Assembly: GCF_003713065.1 (NCBI RefSeq)
Contig: NZ_CP033433.1
Span: 3,659,001 to 3,723,000, forward strand
DNA length: 64,000 bases
Direction: 5' to 3'
DNA from: Cohnella candidum
GTDB lineage: Bacteria; Bacillota; Bacilli; Paenibacillales; Paenibacillaceae
Under the pieces are notes generated by a model. It searched no databases. It saw only the letters and a program-made list of their open reading frames with translations, and was not told where the DNA came from. Of this stretch, positions 45,597 to 55,496 are shown one piece after another (the first letter of the stretch is position 1; each line of letters starts with the position of its first letter). The position numbers and the translations under genes are program-made.

Positions 45597-46139
45597 ATGC
45601 GTATTGTTCGATTGACGACTATGGCCGCCCTGTTCGGGTTGAGCCTGATCCTGGCGGTGCCTGCCGGCTCAGCCTTGGCCGCGCATCCCGAAGAAGGCCA
45701 TCACCACCACGGCGGCGGCTCGTTCGATCGCCAACAGCCCGAAGCGGACTGGGCCGCATATCCGGCCGAATTTCAAAGCTACAAAAACCAGCTTGAGCAG
45801 CTGAAAGCCCAGCAGAAGGAGTTGTTCGTGCAGTTCAAGCAGCAGCGCGAGGCCATCCGGTCCGCTCATCAGAAGCTTCCCGAAGCGAAGCGCGAAGCGC
45901 TCAAGGCCGACGTGAAGGATCTGATCCTGGAGCTGAAAACGACGCGCAACAACATCCACACGCTCAGCGACCAGAAGAAGACCGCCTGGGAGCAATTCCG
46001 GAAGCATGCGGACGCCAAGCAATGGGAAGCGGCCAAAGCCGACATCCAAACGGTTATCGCACGCAAACAAGAGATCCTCGCCAAGCAGCGCACCATTTTG
46101 GAAACCCAGCAAAAGATCGTCGAGCGGATGAAAAAATGA
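45597..46139 (+). CDS. Secreted coiled-coil protein with His-rich N-terminus
   Basis: A 180-residue exported protein. The signal peptide (RLTTMAALFGLSLILAVPAG, cleavage after ALA near residue 29) is followed by a His cluster (HPEEGHHHHGGG) that could bind metal, then a nearly continuous coiled coil of K/Q/E-rich heptads from about residue 60 to the end. The ATG at 45597 follows GGGAGG; an upstream in-frame ATG has no site. The last codons overlap the start of the next small gene. Its shape recalls periplasmic metal-responsive helical proteins, but no family is assigned. Confidence 0.78.
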   Translation: MRIVRLTTMAALFGLSLILAVPAGSALAAHPEEGHHHHGGGSFDRQQPEADWAAYPAEFQSYKNQLEQLKAQQKELFVQFKQQREAIRSAHQKLPEAKREALKADVKDLILELKTTRNNIHTLSDQKKTAWEQFRKHADAKQWEAAKADIQTVIARKQEILAKQRTILETQQKIVERMKK

Positions 46140-46303
46140 GCCGGGACGAATACGAATTCGCCAACCTGCAGCCGGATGTCGTGGAAGAGATCAAGGTGAC
46201 CGAACGCAGACTGTCCGAACGGACCGGCCTGCCGATTACCCTTATCGCCTACCGTTCCGACGCAGACGAGCCCGCTGACCCGACTGTCGGTCATCCGACT
46301 TGA
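46136..46303 (+). CDS. Small hypothetical protein, coupled to the coiled-coil gene
   Basis: A 55-residue acidic soluble protein (SRDEYEFANLQPDVVEEIKV, then ERRLSERTGLPITLIAYRSD). The ATG at 46136 overlaps the previous TGA (ATGA), implying coupling. No signal peptide, so unlike its neighbour it stays in the cytoplasm. A hairpin follows. Function unknown. Confidence 0.6.
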   Translation: MSRDEYEFANLQPDVVEEIKVTERRLSERTGLPITLIAYRSDADEPADPTVGHPT

Positions 46304-46308
46304 ATAGG

Positions 46309-46346
46309 AGAAGAAGGACGGAACCCCAAGGGACCGTCCTTCTTCA
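46309..46346. terminator. Hairpin between convergent genes
   Basis: A 12-bp stem GAAGAAGGACGG/CCGTCCTTCTTC with loop AACCCCAAGGGA. The T runs on both sides are short, so it is a terminator-like hairpin serving the convergent genes. Confidence 0.65.
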
Positions 46347-46349
46347 TGT

Positions 46350-47129
46350 TTACGCCTCGGGTTCGCCTATGCGGCGTTTCAGGTCTTTCAATTGGACGAC
46401 GATAATGACGCTGATGATGACGAGGAGAAACCATGAGTTCCATTTGCCCAAGTGCACAAGGCTCCATCTATCGGCTTGATGAGGATATTGGAAAGCCCCG
46501 AGCAGCGTCGAAATATTTTCGGCCACCCAGATGAAGAAAGCCACCAGCAAGAAGGAGAGCAGCAACGGCATTCGATAGTGATGGCCGTCCACCGTAAACC
46601 GAACCGTCGATTTCGGAAAAAGGAAAAACAGCGCGGCGATTAAAACCCAGCGCAAATCCGGCAAGAGGTGGTGCGTGAAAAAGTTCGCGTAAATGAGCAC
46701 GGCCATCCCCGTCGTCAAGACGCCGTTCGGCCAATTCTCGAATCGCAGATCGAATCTCCGCCAAGCCTGGCAGATGTAGCTCGCTACGCTGGCGTACATG
46801 AAGCCGCTGTATAGGGGAACGCCATAGATTTTCGACCAGGCCTCGCCGGGGTATGACCAAGACCCCATCTGCACCTTAAACAACTCGAGGCCGAGCCCGA
46901 TCAGGTGGAACATCGTAATGACCTTCAATTCGTCTTTCGTTTCGAGCCCGGAGATCAACATGCCGGCCTGGGCGATGATACAGATCAGTAAAATGAGGTC
47001 GTATCGGTGGAAGTACGGAATTTCGACGACCTTCGTGACGGCCATCGCGGCGAACAGGATCACCGGAAAAATGCAGCACAACGCCTGCTGCCAGGCGAAT
47101 ATCGTTAATCTTCGGATGAATAGCGCCAT
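46350..47129 (-). CDS. DUF817 family membrane protein
   Basis: A 259-residue protein with about eight membrane spans. The block MGSWSYPGEA-x-KIYGVPLYSGFMYASVASYI is the DUF817 signature, and NFFTHH and WVAENIST are further conserved polar positions within spans. The family role is unknown. The ATG at 47129 follows TAGGAGGAAGC, whose TAG is the stop of the upstream STAND/LuxR gene region, so the two are co-transcribed and probably co-regulated. Confidence 0.88.
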   Translation of the reverse strand: MALFIRRLTIFAWQQALCCIFPVILFAAMAVTKVVEIPYFHRYDLILLICIIAQAGMLISGLETKDELKVITMFHLIGLGLELFKVQMGSWSYPGEAWSKIYGVPLYSGFMYASVASYICQAWRRFDLRFENWPNGVLTTGMAVLIYANFFTHHLLPDLRWVLIAALFFLFPKSTVRFTVDGHHYRMPLLLSFLLVAFFIWVAENISTLLGAFQYPHQADRWSLVHLGKWNSWFLLVIISVIIVVQLKDLKRRIGEPEA

Positions 47130-47137
47130 GCTTCCTC

Positions 47138-49171
47138 CTAACTCTTCCCCAGCATCCGCGCGGCAAGCTGCGTCCGGTTTTTCAGCCCGAACTTGGACAG
47201 CATCGCATTGACGTGTTTTTTGACGGCCGCTTCGCTAACGAATAATGCTCCGGCAATCTCCTGGTTCGTGTGCCCTTCCGCCAGCAGCCGGCCGACTTCC
47301 TTCTCCCGCTCCGTCAGTTCTTCGATGCCGGGGAAAGAAGCTGGGGATTGCGCCGGTTGCGCTTTCTGAAGTTCGGGCTCCCGGCCCACCATTTTCCGCA
47401 GAAATCCTTTCAGCCTCTCGCCCCTCGTATCCAGCCAGAAAGTGTGCGCCGGCTTCCCCGTTCCGTAGTCGTCATGCTCCGCTCCGGGCACCGTTTCGAA
47501 GCCGAAGCTCCGTTGCGCTTCTTCGTAGTAAGGGAGCGGCGGCGGAGACGCCAGGATCAGGCTGCCCGCAAGCACGTAATCGAACAGATGGGCCACGATA
47601 TCCGACCGCAGCTGATCGCTCTCCAAATTTTCGACGTCCACCGAGTAAAGATACCAAGCTCTGCCTTGCTTGGCCGCTTCTTTCAATTGTTGAAGCCTCT
47701 CTCCCGAGAGAGAACCGAACAAAGACCGCGACACCGGGGCCGCAGAGAGGAACGCCCACGTGTTTTCCCGCACCGGCACGGCCGCGAAAGCTCCGATGAC
47801 CCGGCCTTCTTCGCTTCGCAGCAACTGCACGGCGGATTCGGGCAAATCCCGCAAACCGCGCACGGAGAGGACCGACAAGCGGAGCAGGCTCTCCTCCGGC
47901 GTGAAATCGAACCGGTAAAGCTTCCCCGTGGCCGGATCGGAACAACGCACGTTCCACGCCCTCGGCTTGAGCTTTCTTCGCTCCAGGTACTGTTCGAATT
48001 CCGCCCGGTTGTCGCCGCTTAGCGGTTCCCGGTAATGCGGAGAAGTTCTGGCGTGGCGATAGTGAGCCCGCAAAATCGGATTCCCCGCAAAATGAAGCAG
48101 CTCGGACAAGTCCCTGGAGGTGTCCTCACCGCGGGCGATGCTTTCTTCTATTTTTCGTTCCCGATACTCGACCGCGCGTTGGCTGAAGAGATCGAACGTA
48201 TCCGGCATCCGTTCCCGGAACGCCTTACGGAGCGTCTCCCAAACGATATCGTGAAGCTGCCATCCTCCCGCAGTGCGTCTCACGAAAGAAAGGCGGACCA
48301 GGCGTTCGAACAGGGTTAGGCGGACGGCTTTCCCCGCCATTTGCCCCAGCAGCTCCTGCTGGAACGTGCGGCTCACGGAAGCCGCGAACAGCCATTCGCG
48401 AAGCTCCTCGTCCGGCGCTTCGTCGAGCCAATGGCCGAGCATTGCCTCGAACGTCTGCCCCGTTCCGATCCGGGTAAGATCGGCCGGTTGCCCGGCTTCA
48501 TCCGGCAACGGCGCCAGCAGGGACATCGCGAGCGGGTAGCCCAGCGTCCGCAGCCATACGGCATCGATCGCCGCCTCATCTTCCGTTCCCGCGTGGCGCA
48601 AGTACGCCCGGATGTCTTCGTACGTGAGCGCCGCCAGCGGCAAGCGGACGATCAGTCTTCGCCAAGCGGGCGAATGCCGCCAAGGACCTTCAAGGGAATA
48701 GCGTCCGGCGATGACGACCAGCACGTTGGAAGGCAGCTCCGGCAAAAACGTCGAGCGCAGCCAATGGTCCAGGCTTCCGGCCTCTTCGTAACCGTCCAGC
48801 ACAAGAACGATCGTGCGCTTCCCCGCTTGAGTGCGGATCTCCCGGATGACTTGATGCTCCGCGGAAAGTTCGGCTTCTTCGACGTCCGCGGTGCCTAGCG
48901 CCTGTAACAAGATGCGGCAGAATACGCGGGGATCGTTGATCGCTTCCCCGATGCGAACCGAAACGGGCAGCGCCCCCAGCTCGCGGGCAATGTTGGCGAA
49001 CCGGTCGAGCAGGTATGTCTTCCCCATCCCCGCCGTCCCGTGCACGTTGAGGATCCGTTCCGTTTTATCGTCCAAATCTTCGAGAAACCGCTTGAAATAT
49101 TCCGTTTCGAAGGCTCGGCCGACGAAATGATCGTCCATGAACCTCTCCATCCGCTGCCCGATCGTCTGCAA
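47138..49171 (-). CDS. STAND-type ATPase with C-terminal LuxR helix-turn-helix
   Basis: A 677-residue signal-transduction ATPase regulator (LAL/MalT-like layout). The N-terminal NTPase has Walker A NVHGTAGMGKT (about residue 46) and Walker B IVLVLDGYEEA, then winged-helix (WQLHDIVWETLRKAF) regions. The middle (about 370-590) lacks clear TPR or WD repeats; it may be an acyltransferase- or PAS-like sensor, not identified. A GerE/LuxR helix-turn-helix closes the protein (LTEREKEVGRLLAEGHTNQE). The start is probably the TTG at 49171 after GGAGG; a TTG at 49180 and an ATG at 49150 are alternatives. It probably controls its own operon with the DUF817 gene. Confidence 0.82.
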   Translation of the reverse strand: MQTIGQRMERFMDDHFVGRAFETEYFKRFLEDLDDKTERILNVHGTAGMGKTYLLDRFANIARELGALPVSVRIGEAINDPRVFCRILLQALGTADVEEAELSAEHQVIREIRTQAGKRTIVLVLDGYEEAGSLDHWLRSTFLPELPSNVLVVIAGRYSLEGPWRHSPAWRRLIVRLPLAALTYEDIRAYLRHAGTEDEAAIDAVWLRTLGYPLAMSLLAPLPDEAGQPADLTRIGTGQTFEAMLGHWLDEAPDEELREWLFAASVSRTFQQELLGQMAGKAVRLTLFERLVRLSFVRRTAGGWQLHDIVWETLRKAFRERMPDTFDLFSQRAVEYRERKIEESIARGEDTSRDLSELLHFAGNPILRAHYRHARTSPHYREPLSGDNRAEFEQYLERRKLKPRAWNVRCSDPATGKLYRFDFTPEESLLRLSVLSVRGLRDLPESAVQLLRSEEGRVIGAFAAVPVRENTWAFLSAAPVSRSLFGSLSGERLQQLKEAAKQGRAWYLYSVDVENLESDQLRSDIVAHLFDYVLAGSLILASPPPLPYYEEAQRSFGFETVPGAEHDDYGTGKPAHTFWLDTRGERLKGFLRKMVGREPELQKAQPAQSPASFPGIEELTEREKEVGRLLAEGHTNQEIAGALFVSEAAVKKHVNAMLSKFGLKNRTQLAARMLGKS

Positions 49172-49302
49172 TCCGCCCAACCTCCGCTCTCCCTCGCAAT
49201 TTACCTAAAAGTATACGATCAAAGTAACCGAAAGGATAGCCTCAACCCTGCCCTTCCGATGTTACTTTACGTATATATCGGATGGCTGGAGGTTTATGGA
49301 AC

Positions 49303-51039
49303 ATGAAAGAAAAAGAACGCGTGACGGGCTCGGAAATCCTGCTCCGCATGCTGCTGGCCGAGGGTGTGGAGTGCGTTTTCGGTTATCCCGGGGGAGCCGT
49401 CTTATATATTTATGATGCCATGCACGGCAACCCGGACTTTAAACACGTGCTGACGCGGCACGAGCAAGGAGCGATCCACGCCGCGGACGGCTACGCCCGC
49501 TCGACCGGCAAAGCGGGCGTTTGCTTGGCCACGTCCGGACCGGGAGCGACCAATCTCGTAACGGGAATCGCCACCGCCCATATGGATTCGGTTCCACTCG
49601 TCATCATCACGGGCAACGTCGCGACCGACTTGATCGGCACGGACGCGTTCCAGGAGGCGGACATCGTCGGCATGACGCAGCCGATTACGAAGCACAGTTA
49701 TTTCGTCCGAAGAGTCGAGGATTTGGCGCGCATCATCCGGGAAGCGTTCCACTTGGCGGGAACCGGACGCAAAGGGCCTGTGCTGGTGGACATCCCGAAG
49801 GACGTTTCCGCCGCCATGACGGAGTTCGAGTATCCGGAGCGGATCGACATTCCGGGATACTCCTTGGGTAGTGAGTCGGATTCAGTTGTTCAGGAGGATA
49901 GGCTGGTTGAGCTCCTCGGCGCTATCACGGCGAGCGAGAAACCGTTGATCCTTGCAGGAGGAGGAGTCATTCAATCCGAGGGATGCGAGGCTTTAAGAGC
50001 GTTCGTCGACAAAACGGGCATCCCCGTCACGACGACGCTTATGGGGTTAGGCGCGATTCCGGCGGAACACGGGCTTTGGCTGGGCATGCCCGGCATGCAC
50101 GGAACGCTCGCGGCGAATCGCGCTTTGATCGAGTGCGATCTGCTGATTTCGGTCGGCGCCCGTTTCGACGATCGGGTCACGGCGCGCTTGGACGGGTTCG
50201 CCCCCCGCGCCCGCGTCGCCCACATCGATATCGACGCCGCGGAAATCGGCAAGCTGGTGTCGGCTTCGATCCCGATCGTCGGCGATGCCCGTACGGTATT
50301 GGAGAGGTTGGTCGGGAAGCTGCCTGATGAGTCGAATGCAGACTTCTCGGATTGGACCTCGCGGCTGCGGAAAATGAAAGCCGACTTTCCGCTTCGCTAC
50401 GATCATTCGGAAGTTGAGTTGAAGCCGCAGTACGTGATCGAACTGATCTCCCGCACGACAGAAGGAAACGCGATCATCACGACGGACGTCGGCCAACACC
50501 AAATGTGGGCGGCTCAATTCTACCGTTTTCGTCATCCCCGCTCTCTCGTGACGTCTGGGGGCCTCGGCACGATGGGTTTCGGATTTCCTTCCGCCATCGG
50601 AGCGCAGATCGGCAACCCGGATAAAATCGTCGTCTCCATCAACGGTGACGGTGGCATGCAGATGTGCGCGCAAGAGCTCGCGATCTGCGCTATCCACGGC
50701 ATTCCCGTGAAAATCGCCGTCATGAACAACCGGACGCTCGGCATGATCAAGCAATGGCAGGAACTCGTCTACGAGGGACGGTACAGCCATATCGACTTGT
50801 CCGGCAGCCCCGATTTCGTCAAGCTGGCGGAGGCGTACGGAGTCAAAGGCTTGCGCGCGGAAACGCCGGCCGAAGCCGAACGGGTATGGCAGGAAGCGTT
50901 AGAAACACCAGGCCCCGTCTTGATCGACTTCGTCGTCTCCCGGGACGAATGGGTGTATCCGATGGTGCCGCAAGGCAAATCGCTGGAGGATATCATCTTG
51001 GGACCTGAGGGAGGGTTTCGCTCATGCCTAGAAGGTTAA
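49303..51039 (+). CDS. ilvB: Acetolactate synthase large subunit
   Basis: Thiamine diphosphate enzyme for the first common step of valine, leucine and isoleucine synthesis. The 578-residue protein has the catalytic-glutamate region (TRHEQGAIHAADGYAR), FAD-binding segments, and the ThDP/Mg motif GDGGMQM...NN near residue 450. The ATG at 49303 follows GGAGG; an ATG 21 bp upstream precedes that site. ilvN overlaps its end by 16 bp. No ilvC follows, and no T-box or leader peptide is seen in the short upstream region. Confidence 0.96.
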   Translation: MKEKERVTGSEILLRMLLAEGVECVFGYPGGAVLYIYDAMHGNPDFKHVLTRHEQGAIHAADGYARSTGKAGVCLATSGPGATNLVTGIATAHMDSVPLVIITGNVATDLIGTDAFQEADIVGMTQPITKHSYFVRRVEDLARIIREAFHLAGTGRKGPVLVDIPKDVSAAMTEFEYPERIDIPGYSLGSESDSVVQEDRLVELLGAITASEKPLILAGGGVIQSEGCEALRAFVDKTGIPVTTTLMGLGAIPAEHGLWLGMPGMHGTLAANRALIECDLLISVGARFDDRVTARLDGFAPRARVAHIDIDAAEIGKLVSASIPIVGDARTVLERLVGKLPDESNADFSDWTSRLRKMKADFPLRYDHSEVELKPQYVIELISRTTEGNAIITTDVGQHQMWAAQFYRFRHPRSLVTSGGLGTMGFGFPSAIGAQIGNPDKIVVSINGDGGMQMCAQELAICAIHGIPVKIAVMNNRTLGMIKQWQELVYEGRYSHIDLSGSPDFVKLAEAYGVKGLRAETPAEAERVWQEALETPGPVLIDFVVSRDEWVYPMVPQGKSLEDIILGPEGGFRSCLEG

Positions 51040-51503
51040 TCGGAATCACGGCGAACGATACGCCCGGCGTGCTGCAGAGGGTGTCCGGGTTGTTTTCGAG
51101 AAGGGGGTACAACATCGAGAGCATTACGGTCGGACCGTCCGAAAAGGAAGGACGGTCACGCATGGTCGTCGCCGCGAGGGGCGACGACGCGGTCATCCGG
51201 CAAATGCGCAGCCAACTGCTGAAGCTGATTGACGTGCTCGAAGTCGTCCCCTTGGAGGAAAAGCCCTGCGTCAGCCGTGAACTCATGCTGGTCAAACTCC
51301 GGATGGACCCTGCGAAACGGTCCGAAATCCAAAGCCTCGCGGATACGTTCCGATGCTCCGTCGTGGACGTGGGATTGGATTCGATGATCGTACAGGTCGT
51401 GGGGGACGCGGACAAAAACGACGCTTTTCTGCAGCTCATCCGACCGTACGGTTTGTTGGAATTGACTCGAACCGGGGAAACGGCGATGAATCGCGGAGGA
51501 TAA
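51024..51503 (+). CDS. ilvN: Acetolactate synthase small (regulatory) subunit
   Basis: Regulatory partner of IlvB that confers feedback inhibition by valine. The 159-residue protein has an N-terminal ACT domain (GITANDTPGVLQRVSGLFSR, GYNIESITVGPSE) and a C-terminal domain (AFLQLIRPYGLLELTRTG). Start ATG at 51024 after GAGGGAGGG, overlapping the ilvB end. The name ilvH is also used in Bacillota. Confidence 0.95.
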   Translation: MPRRLIGITANDTPGVLQRVSGLFSRRGYNIESITVGPSEKEGRSRMVVAARGDDAVIRQMRSQLLKLIDVLEVVPLEEKPCVSRELMLVKLRMDPAKRSEIQSLADTFRCSVVDVGLDSMIVQVVGDADKNDAFLQLIRPYGLLELTRTGETAMNRGG

Positions 51504-51506
51504 ATG

Positions 51507-52415
51507 TTATAGGGTCTCGAGGGCCTCATTCATATGAACAGCGAGGCCGATCTGGCGGTCTGCTCCGCCGACGCCGTCCTCGATGCACCACCAGGCGGAG
51601 AGAACGGCGTGGCAATACGCCCATTGCAGGATGCGGCGCGGGTCTAGCCCTAACGACTCCGAAAATAAGGCGACCCTGCGGCGGATTTGTTCCAGCGGAT
51701 CGGATTCGTCGATCGCGTTCATGAGGAAGGAACAAGGTTCGTATTCCGCTTCCCCGATCACGCCTTTCGGATCGATCGCCAGCCAGGGCTCCCGGTCTGC
51801 CGACAAAAGATTGCCGTGGTGAAGGTCCCCGTGAAGGAGATAGTGAGGGGTCGGATTTTCCCTGAGCGCTTCGTATCTCTCCTCCGCCAAGCGGACCGAT
51901 TGTTCCGGCAACGGTCCCGTTCCCCCGTCGAAACGGTCGCGGAGCCGCGCGTATCCTCCAAACCAACCTTCGACGGTAAGGAGCGAATCCGTTTTTGCAG
52001 GGGCCGTGCCGTGAAGTTTGGCCATCACCTCGGCGGCCGCCTTCACGGCCGATTCCTCATCCCGGACCGTATGCAGGGTCAATCCCGGTCGAACTCTCTC
52101 CATCAAGAGAATCCCCTCGTCGGGTTCAGCCTCCAGTAGCCGCACGGCGCCCTTCCCATCGAACCAACGAAGCGCGGCGATCTCCGAGCGGCTTTCCTTG
52201 GAGGGGACGCACAGCTTCAGAACGGCTTCCCGCCCGTCCTCGAACCGAACCGGAGCCACGAAGTTAAAGGAGAGCGGAAATGTCGGTTCTTCCAGGCGCA
52301 ATGACCATTTGCTTTCGCATTTCTGAACGAGGGACGGAAACGCGGCAAGCCACGCTTCCCCTTCTTCCCCGTAGACGCTCCGAATCGTTTGAGCCAACGT
52401 ATCAGGCATTTGCAT
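51507..52415 (-). CDS. APH-family phosphotransferase (APH(6)/hydroxyurea-type)
   Basis: A 302-residue kinase-like protein related to aminoglycoside/hydroxyurea phosphotransferases. The catalytic HGDLHHGNLL and the metal-binding AIDPKGVIGE are intact (about residues 195-220), and FNFVAPVRFEDGREAVLKL gives the N-lobe with an ATP-binding lysine. The PKG-x-GE pattern is the mark of the APH(6) and hydroxyurea group. As a lone chromosomal gene it need not confer resistance. The ATG at 52415 follows GGGAGG. It is convergent with ilvN, 3 bp apart, with no terminator visible between them. Confidence 0.85.
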   Translation of the reverse strand: MQMPDTLAQTIRSVYGEEGEAWLAAFPSLVQKCESKWSLRLEEPTFPLSFNFVAPVRFEDGREAVLKLCVPSKESRSEIAALRWFDGKGAVRLLEAEPDEGILLMERVRPGLTLHTVRDEESAVKAAAEVMAKLHGTAPAKTDSLLTVEGWFGGYARLRDRFDGGTGPLPEQSVRLAEERYEALRENPTPHYLLHGDLHHGNLLSADREPWLAIDPKGVIGEAEYEPCSFLMNAIDESDPLEQIRRRVALFSESLGLDPRRILQWAYCHAVLSAWWCIEDGVGGADRQIGLAVHMNEALETL

Positions 52416-52445
52416 AAGGTCTTCCTCCCTTTTCGTTCGGATAAC

Positions 52446-52482
52446 GCAAACTCACCCCCTATCTGTGAGGGGGTGAGTTTGC
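52446..52482 (-). terminator. Hairpin after uvrA
   Basis: A near-perfect 15-bp stem (GCAAACTCACCCCCT with AGGGGGTGAGTTTGC) right after the uvrA stop on the minus strand. There is no T run, so it may be a Rho-like or RNA-stability hairpin. Confidence 0.55.
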
Positions 52483-52487
52483 TGATC

Positions 52488-55346
52488 TTATACCTTGGCG
52501 AGCGATGCCTCGGTGCGGGCACGATCCCGCTCCAGGATCGGCGCGAGGTATTTGCCGGTGTACGATTTCGGGTTTTTGGCGACTTCCTCCGGCGTACCGG
52601 TGGCCACGATCGTGCCTCCGCCGCTGCCGCCTTCCGGTCCCAAGTCGACCAGGTAATCGGCGGTCTTGATGACGTCGAGGTTATGCTCGATGACCAGCAC
52701 GCTTTCACCGGAATCGACCAATCGATGCAGCACTTGCAGAAGGCGGTCGATATCGTCGACGTGAAGGCCGGTCGTCGGCTCGTCGAGGATGTACAGCGTT
52801 TTGCCGGTACTGCGGCGGTACAATTCGGCCGCCAGCTTCACGCGCTGAGCTTCGCCGCCGGACAGCGTCGTGGCCGGCTGCCCCAGGTTCATGTAGCCGA
52901 GGCCGACGTCCATGAGCGTCTGCAGCTTGCGATGGATGCGCGGAATGTTCACGAAAAACTCCGTCGCGTCCTCGATCGTCAGCTCCAGCACCTCGGCGAT
53001 GCTTTTGCCTTTGTATTTGACCTCCAGCGTCTCGCGGTTGTAGCGTTTGCCTTTGCAGACTTCGCAAGGCACGTAGACGTCCGGCAGGAAGTGCATTTCG
53101 ATTTTGATGATGCCGTCGCCTTTGCAGGCTTCGCATCTGCCGCCCTTGACGTTAAAGCTGAAGCGGCCTTTCTTGTAGCCGCGGACTTTCGCCTCGTTCG
53201 TCATCTCGAAAACGCCGCGAATATCATCGAATACGCCGGTATAAGTCGCCGGGTTGGATCTCGGCGTCCGGCCGATCGGCGATTGGTCGATGTCGATGAC
53301 TTTCTCCAGATGCTCCAGGCCGAGGAACTCCTTGTACTCGCCGGGACGGACCTTCGCCTTGTTCAAATCGCGCGCCAGCGTCTTGTAGAGAATCTCGTTC
53401 ACGAGCGTGGATTTGCCGGATCCCGACACGCCCGTCACCGCGGTGAAAACGCCGAGCGGGAATTTGGCGTTCAGGTTTTTGAGGTTGTTCTCCTTCGCGC
53501 CTTTCACTTCCAGCCATTTGCCGCTGAGCTTGCGGCGTTCGAGCGGTACCGGAATGAACTTGCGACCGCTCAAATAGGCGCCGGTCAGCGACTTCTCATC
53601 ATCCATGACTTCCTTCGGCGTTCCTTGCGAAATGACCTGGCCGCCGTGGATGCCCGCGCCGGGTCCGATGTCGATGATGTAGTCTGCCGCCAGCATCGTA
53701 TCCTCGTCGTGCTCGACGACGATCAGCGTGTTTCCGAGGTCGCGCATATGCTCGAGCGTGCGGATCAGCCGATCGTTATCGCGTTGATGAAGCCCGATGC
53801 TCGGCTCGTCGAGGATGTAGAGGACGCCCATCAGGCTCGAGCCGATCTGCGTGGCGAGCCGGATGCGCTGGGCTTCCCCGCCCGACAGGGTGCCGGCGGC
53901 CCGCGACAGGGTCAAATAATTGAGGCCGACGTTCACCAGGAACCCGAGCCGGCTGTTGATTTCCTTCAAGATCAGGTTGGCGATCGCCTTCTCTTTCTCG
54001 TTCAAATCCAGGCGGTCGAAGAAGTCGGAGGCGTCGCCGATCGACAGCGAAGTCACATGCGCGATATTTTCTCCGCCGACCGTCACGGCAAGCGACTCTC
54101 TCTTCAGGCGCTGGCCTTTGCACTTGCCGCAAGGCTTCGCGCTCATATAACCCTCAATAAATTCGCGGATGCCTTCCGAGCCGGTCTCGCGGTAGCGGCG
54201 CTCCAGGTTGTGCACGACGCCTTCGAACGGCACTTGGGCGTCGCGCGTATGGCCGAATTCGTTCTCGTAGCGGAACCGGACCCGTTCTCCTCCCGTCCCA
54301 TAAAGAATGATCTGCATCTCCTTGTCGGAGAGCTTCTCCACGGGGACGTCCGTCTTGATGCCGTAATGGGCGCACACCGCCGCCAAAAACTGCGGATAGT
54401 AGTTAGACGTGCTGCCGGCCCAAGCCTCGAACGCGCCGTCGTCGATGCTCTTCGAGCGGTCGGGGACGAGCAGTTCGGGATCGATGACCATCTTCGCGCC
54501 GAGCCCGTCGCATTCCGGACAGGCGCCGAACGGCGAGTTGAAGGAGAACATCCGGGGCGCCAGCTCGTCGATGGAGAAGCCGCAAATCGGGCAGGCGAGC
54601 TTGGAGTTGAACAGCAGCTCTTCCTTGTCGATCACGTCCACGATGACTTGGCCGTCGGACAGCTTAAGCGCCGTCTCCAGGGAGTCCGCCAGCCGGGCGG
54701 CAACGTCTTCCTTCACGACGATCCGGTCGACGACGACCTCGACCGAGTGCTTCTTATTTTTCTCCAATTCAATCTTCTCAGAGAGATCGCGGATTTCTCC
54801 GTTCACGCGGACCCGAACGAATCCTTGCTTCTGGATATCGGCCAGCAGCTTCTGATGTTCGCCCTTGCGTCCGGAGACGATCGGAGCGAGAATTTGCAAG
54901 CGCGTGCGCTCCGGGAATTCCATGATGCGGTCGACCATCTGCTCCACGGTCTGGGAGGTGATCTCCACGCCGTGGTCCGGGCAGTGAGGCTTGCCCACGC
55001 GGGCAAACAGCAGACGCAGGTAGTCGTAAATTTCCGTGACGGTGCCGACGGTCGAGCGAGGGTTGCGGCTCGTCGTTTTCTGGTCGATGGAAATCGCCGG
55101 GGACAATCCCTCGATCGAGTCGACATCCGGTTTGTCCATCTGTCCGAGGAATTGCCGCGCATAAGCCGACAGAGATTCCACGTAACGGCGCTGCCCTTCC
55201 GCGTAAATCGTGTCGAAAGCGAGGGACGATTTGCCGGAACCGGACAGGCCGGTCAGCACGACGAATTTATCCCGGGGGATCGTGACGTCGATATTTTTGA
55301 GGTTATGCGCTCTCGCGCCTTTGATGACGATACTCTCGTTGGCCAA
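52488..55346 (-). CDS. uvrA: Excinuclease ABC subunit A
   Basis: Damage-recognition ATPase of nucleotide excision repair. The 952-residue protein has two ABC ATPase modules (Walker [13 protein letters not shown] near residue 33 and [10 protein letters not shown] near 640; ABC signatures LSGGEAQRI and LSGGEAQRV) and zinc-binding cysteines (CPIC...CPEC and CEAC...CEVC). The start is a TTG at 55346 after AAAGGGG. It has its own promoter with a LexA-like box. In most Bacillota it follows uvrB directly; here an Lhr-like helicase gene separates them. Confidence 0.97.
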   Translation of the reverse strand: MANESIVIKGARAHNLKNIDVTIPRDKFVVLTGLSGSGKSSLAFDTIYAEGQRRYVESLSAYARQFLGQMDKPDVDSIEGLSPAISIDQKTTSRNPRSTVGTVTEIYDYLRLLFARVGKPHCPDHGVEITSQTVEQMVDRIMEFPERTRLQILAPIVSGRKGEHQKLLADIQKQGFVRVRVNGEIRDLSEKIELEKNKKHSVEVVVDRIVVKEDVAARLADSLETALKLSDGQVIVDVIDKEELLFNSKLACPICGFSIDELAPRMFSFNSPFGACPECDGLGAKMVIDPELLVPDRSKSIDDGAFEAWAGSTSNYYPQFLAAVCAHYGIKTDVPVEKLSDKEMQIILYGTGGERVRFRYENEFGHTRDAQVPFEGVVHNLERRYRETGSEGIREFIEGYMSAKPCGKCKGQRLKRESLAVTVGGENIAHVTSLSIGDASDFFDRLDLNEKEKAIANLILKEINSRLGFLVNVGLNYLTLSRAAGTLSGGEAQRIRLATQIGSSLMGVLYILDEPSIGLHQRDNDRLIRTLEHMRDLGNTLIVVEHDEDTMLAADYIIDIGPGAGIHGGQVISQGTPKEVMDDEKSLTGAYLSGRKFIPVPLERRKLSGKWLEVKGAKENNLKNLNAKFPLGVFTAVTGVSGSGKSTLVNEILYKTLARDLNKAKVRPGEYKEFLGLEHLEKVIDIDQSPIGRTPRSNPATYTGVFDDIRGVFEMTNEAKVRGYKKGRFSFNVKGGRCEACKGDGIIKIEMHFLPDVYVPCEVCKGKRYNRETLEVKYKGKSIAEVLELTIEDATEFFVNIPRIHRKLQTLMDVGLGYMNLGQPATTLSGGEAQRVKLAAELYRRSTGKTLYILDEPTTGLHVDDIDRLLQVLHRLVDSGESVLVIEHNLDVIKTADYLVDLGPEGGSGGGTIVATGTPEEVAKNPKSYTGKYLAPILERDRARTEASLAKV

Positions 55347-55415
55347 TGAAAATAGCCCCTTTCCGACGGGGCGGCGGGGCGCTCAAAATGCCGGCCGCGG
55401 TCGTTCATCCGATAG

Positions 55416-55462
55416 GAATGTGTGTTCCCATAGATTATACTGGACTGCGGCCTTCCTTGCAA
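55416..55462 (-). promoter_or_regulatory. uvrA promoter with LexA-like box
   Basis: TTGCAA (55462-55457), 17 bp, TATAAT (55439-55434), then GAACACACATTC (55427-55416) on the minus strand. The box differs at one position from the Bacillota SOS consensus GAAC-N4-GTTC and is identical to the one before uvrB. Confidence 0.8.
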
Positions 55463-55496
55463 ATGCTGAGATGTAAATCCTTACCGGAAAATCTCG

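Noticed and set aside
49172-49302. T-box or leader peptide before ilvB
   Set aside because: The gap is only about 130 bp and lacks the T-box core and any run of branched-chain codons.
51507-52415. Acquired antibiotic resistance gene
   Set aside because: The APH-type kinase has intact motifs but sits among chromosomal genes without mobile-element signs; a resistance role is not supported.
52389-55349. 986-residue open frame on the plus strand across uvrA
   Set aside because: Fully antisense to uvrA, biased composition, no recognisable domain.
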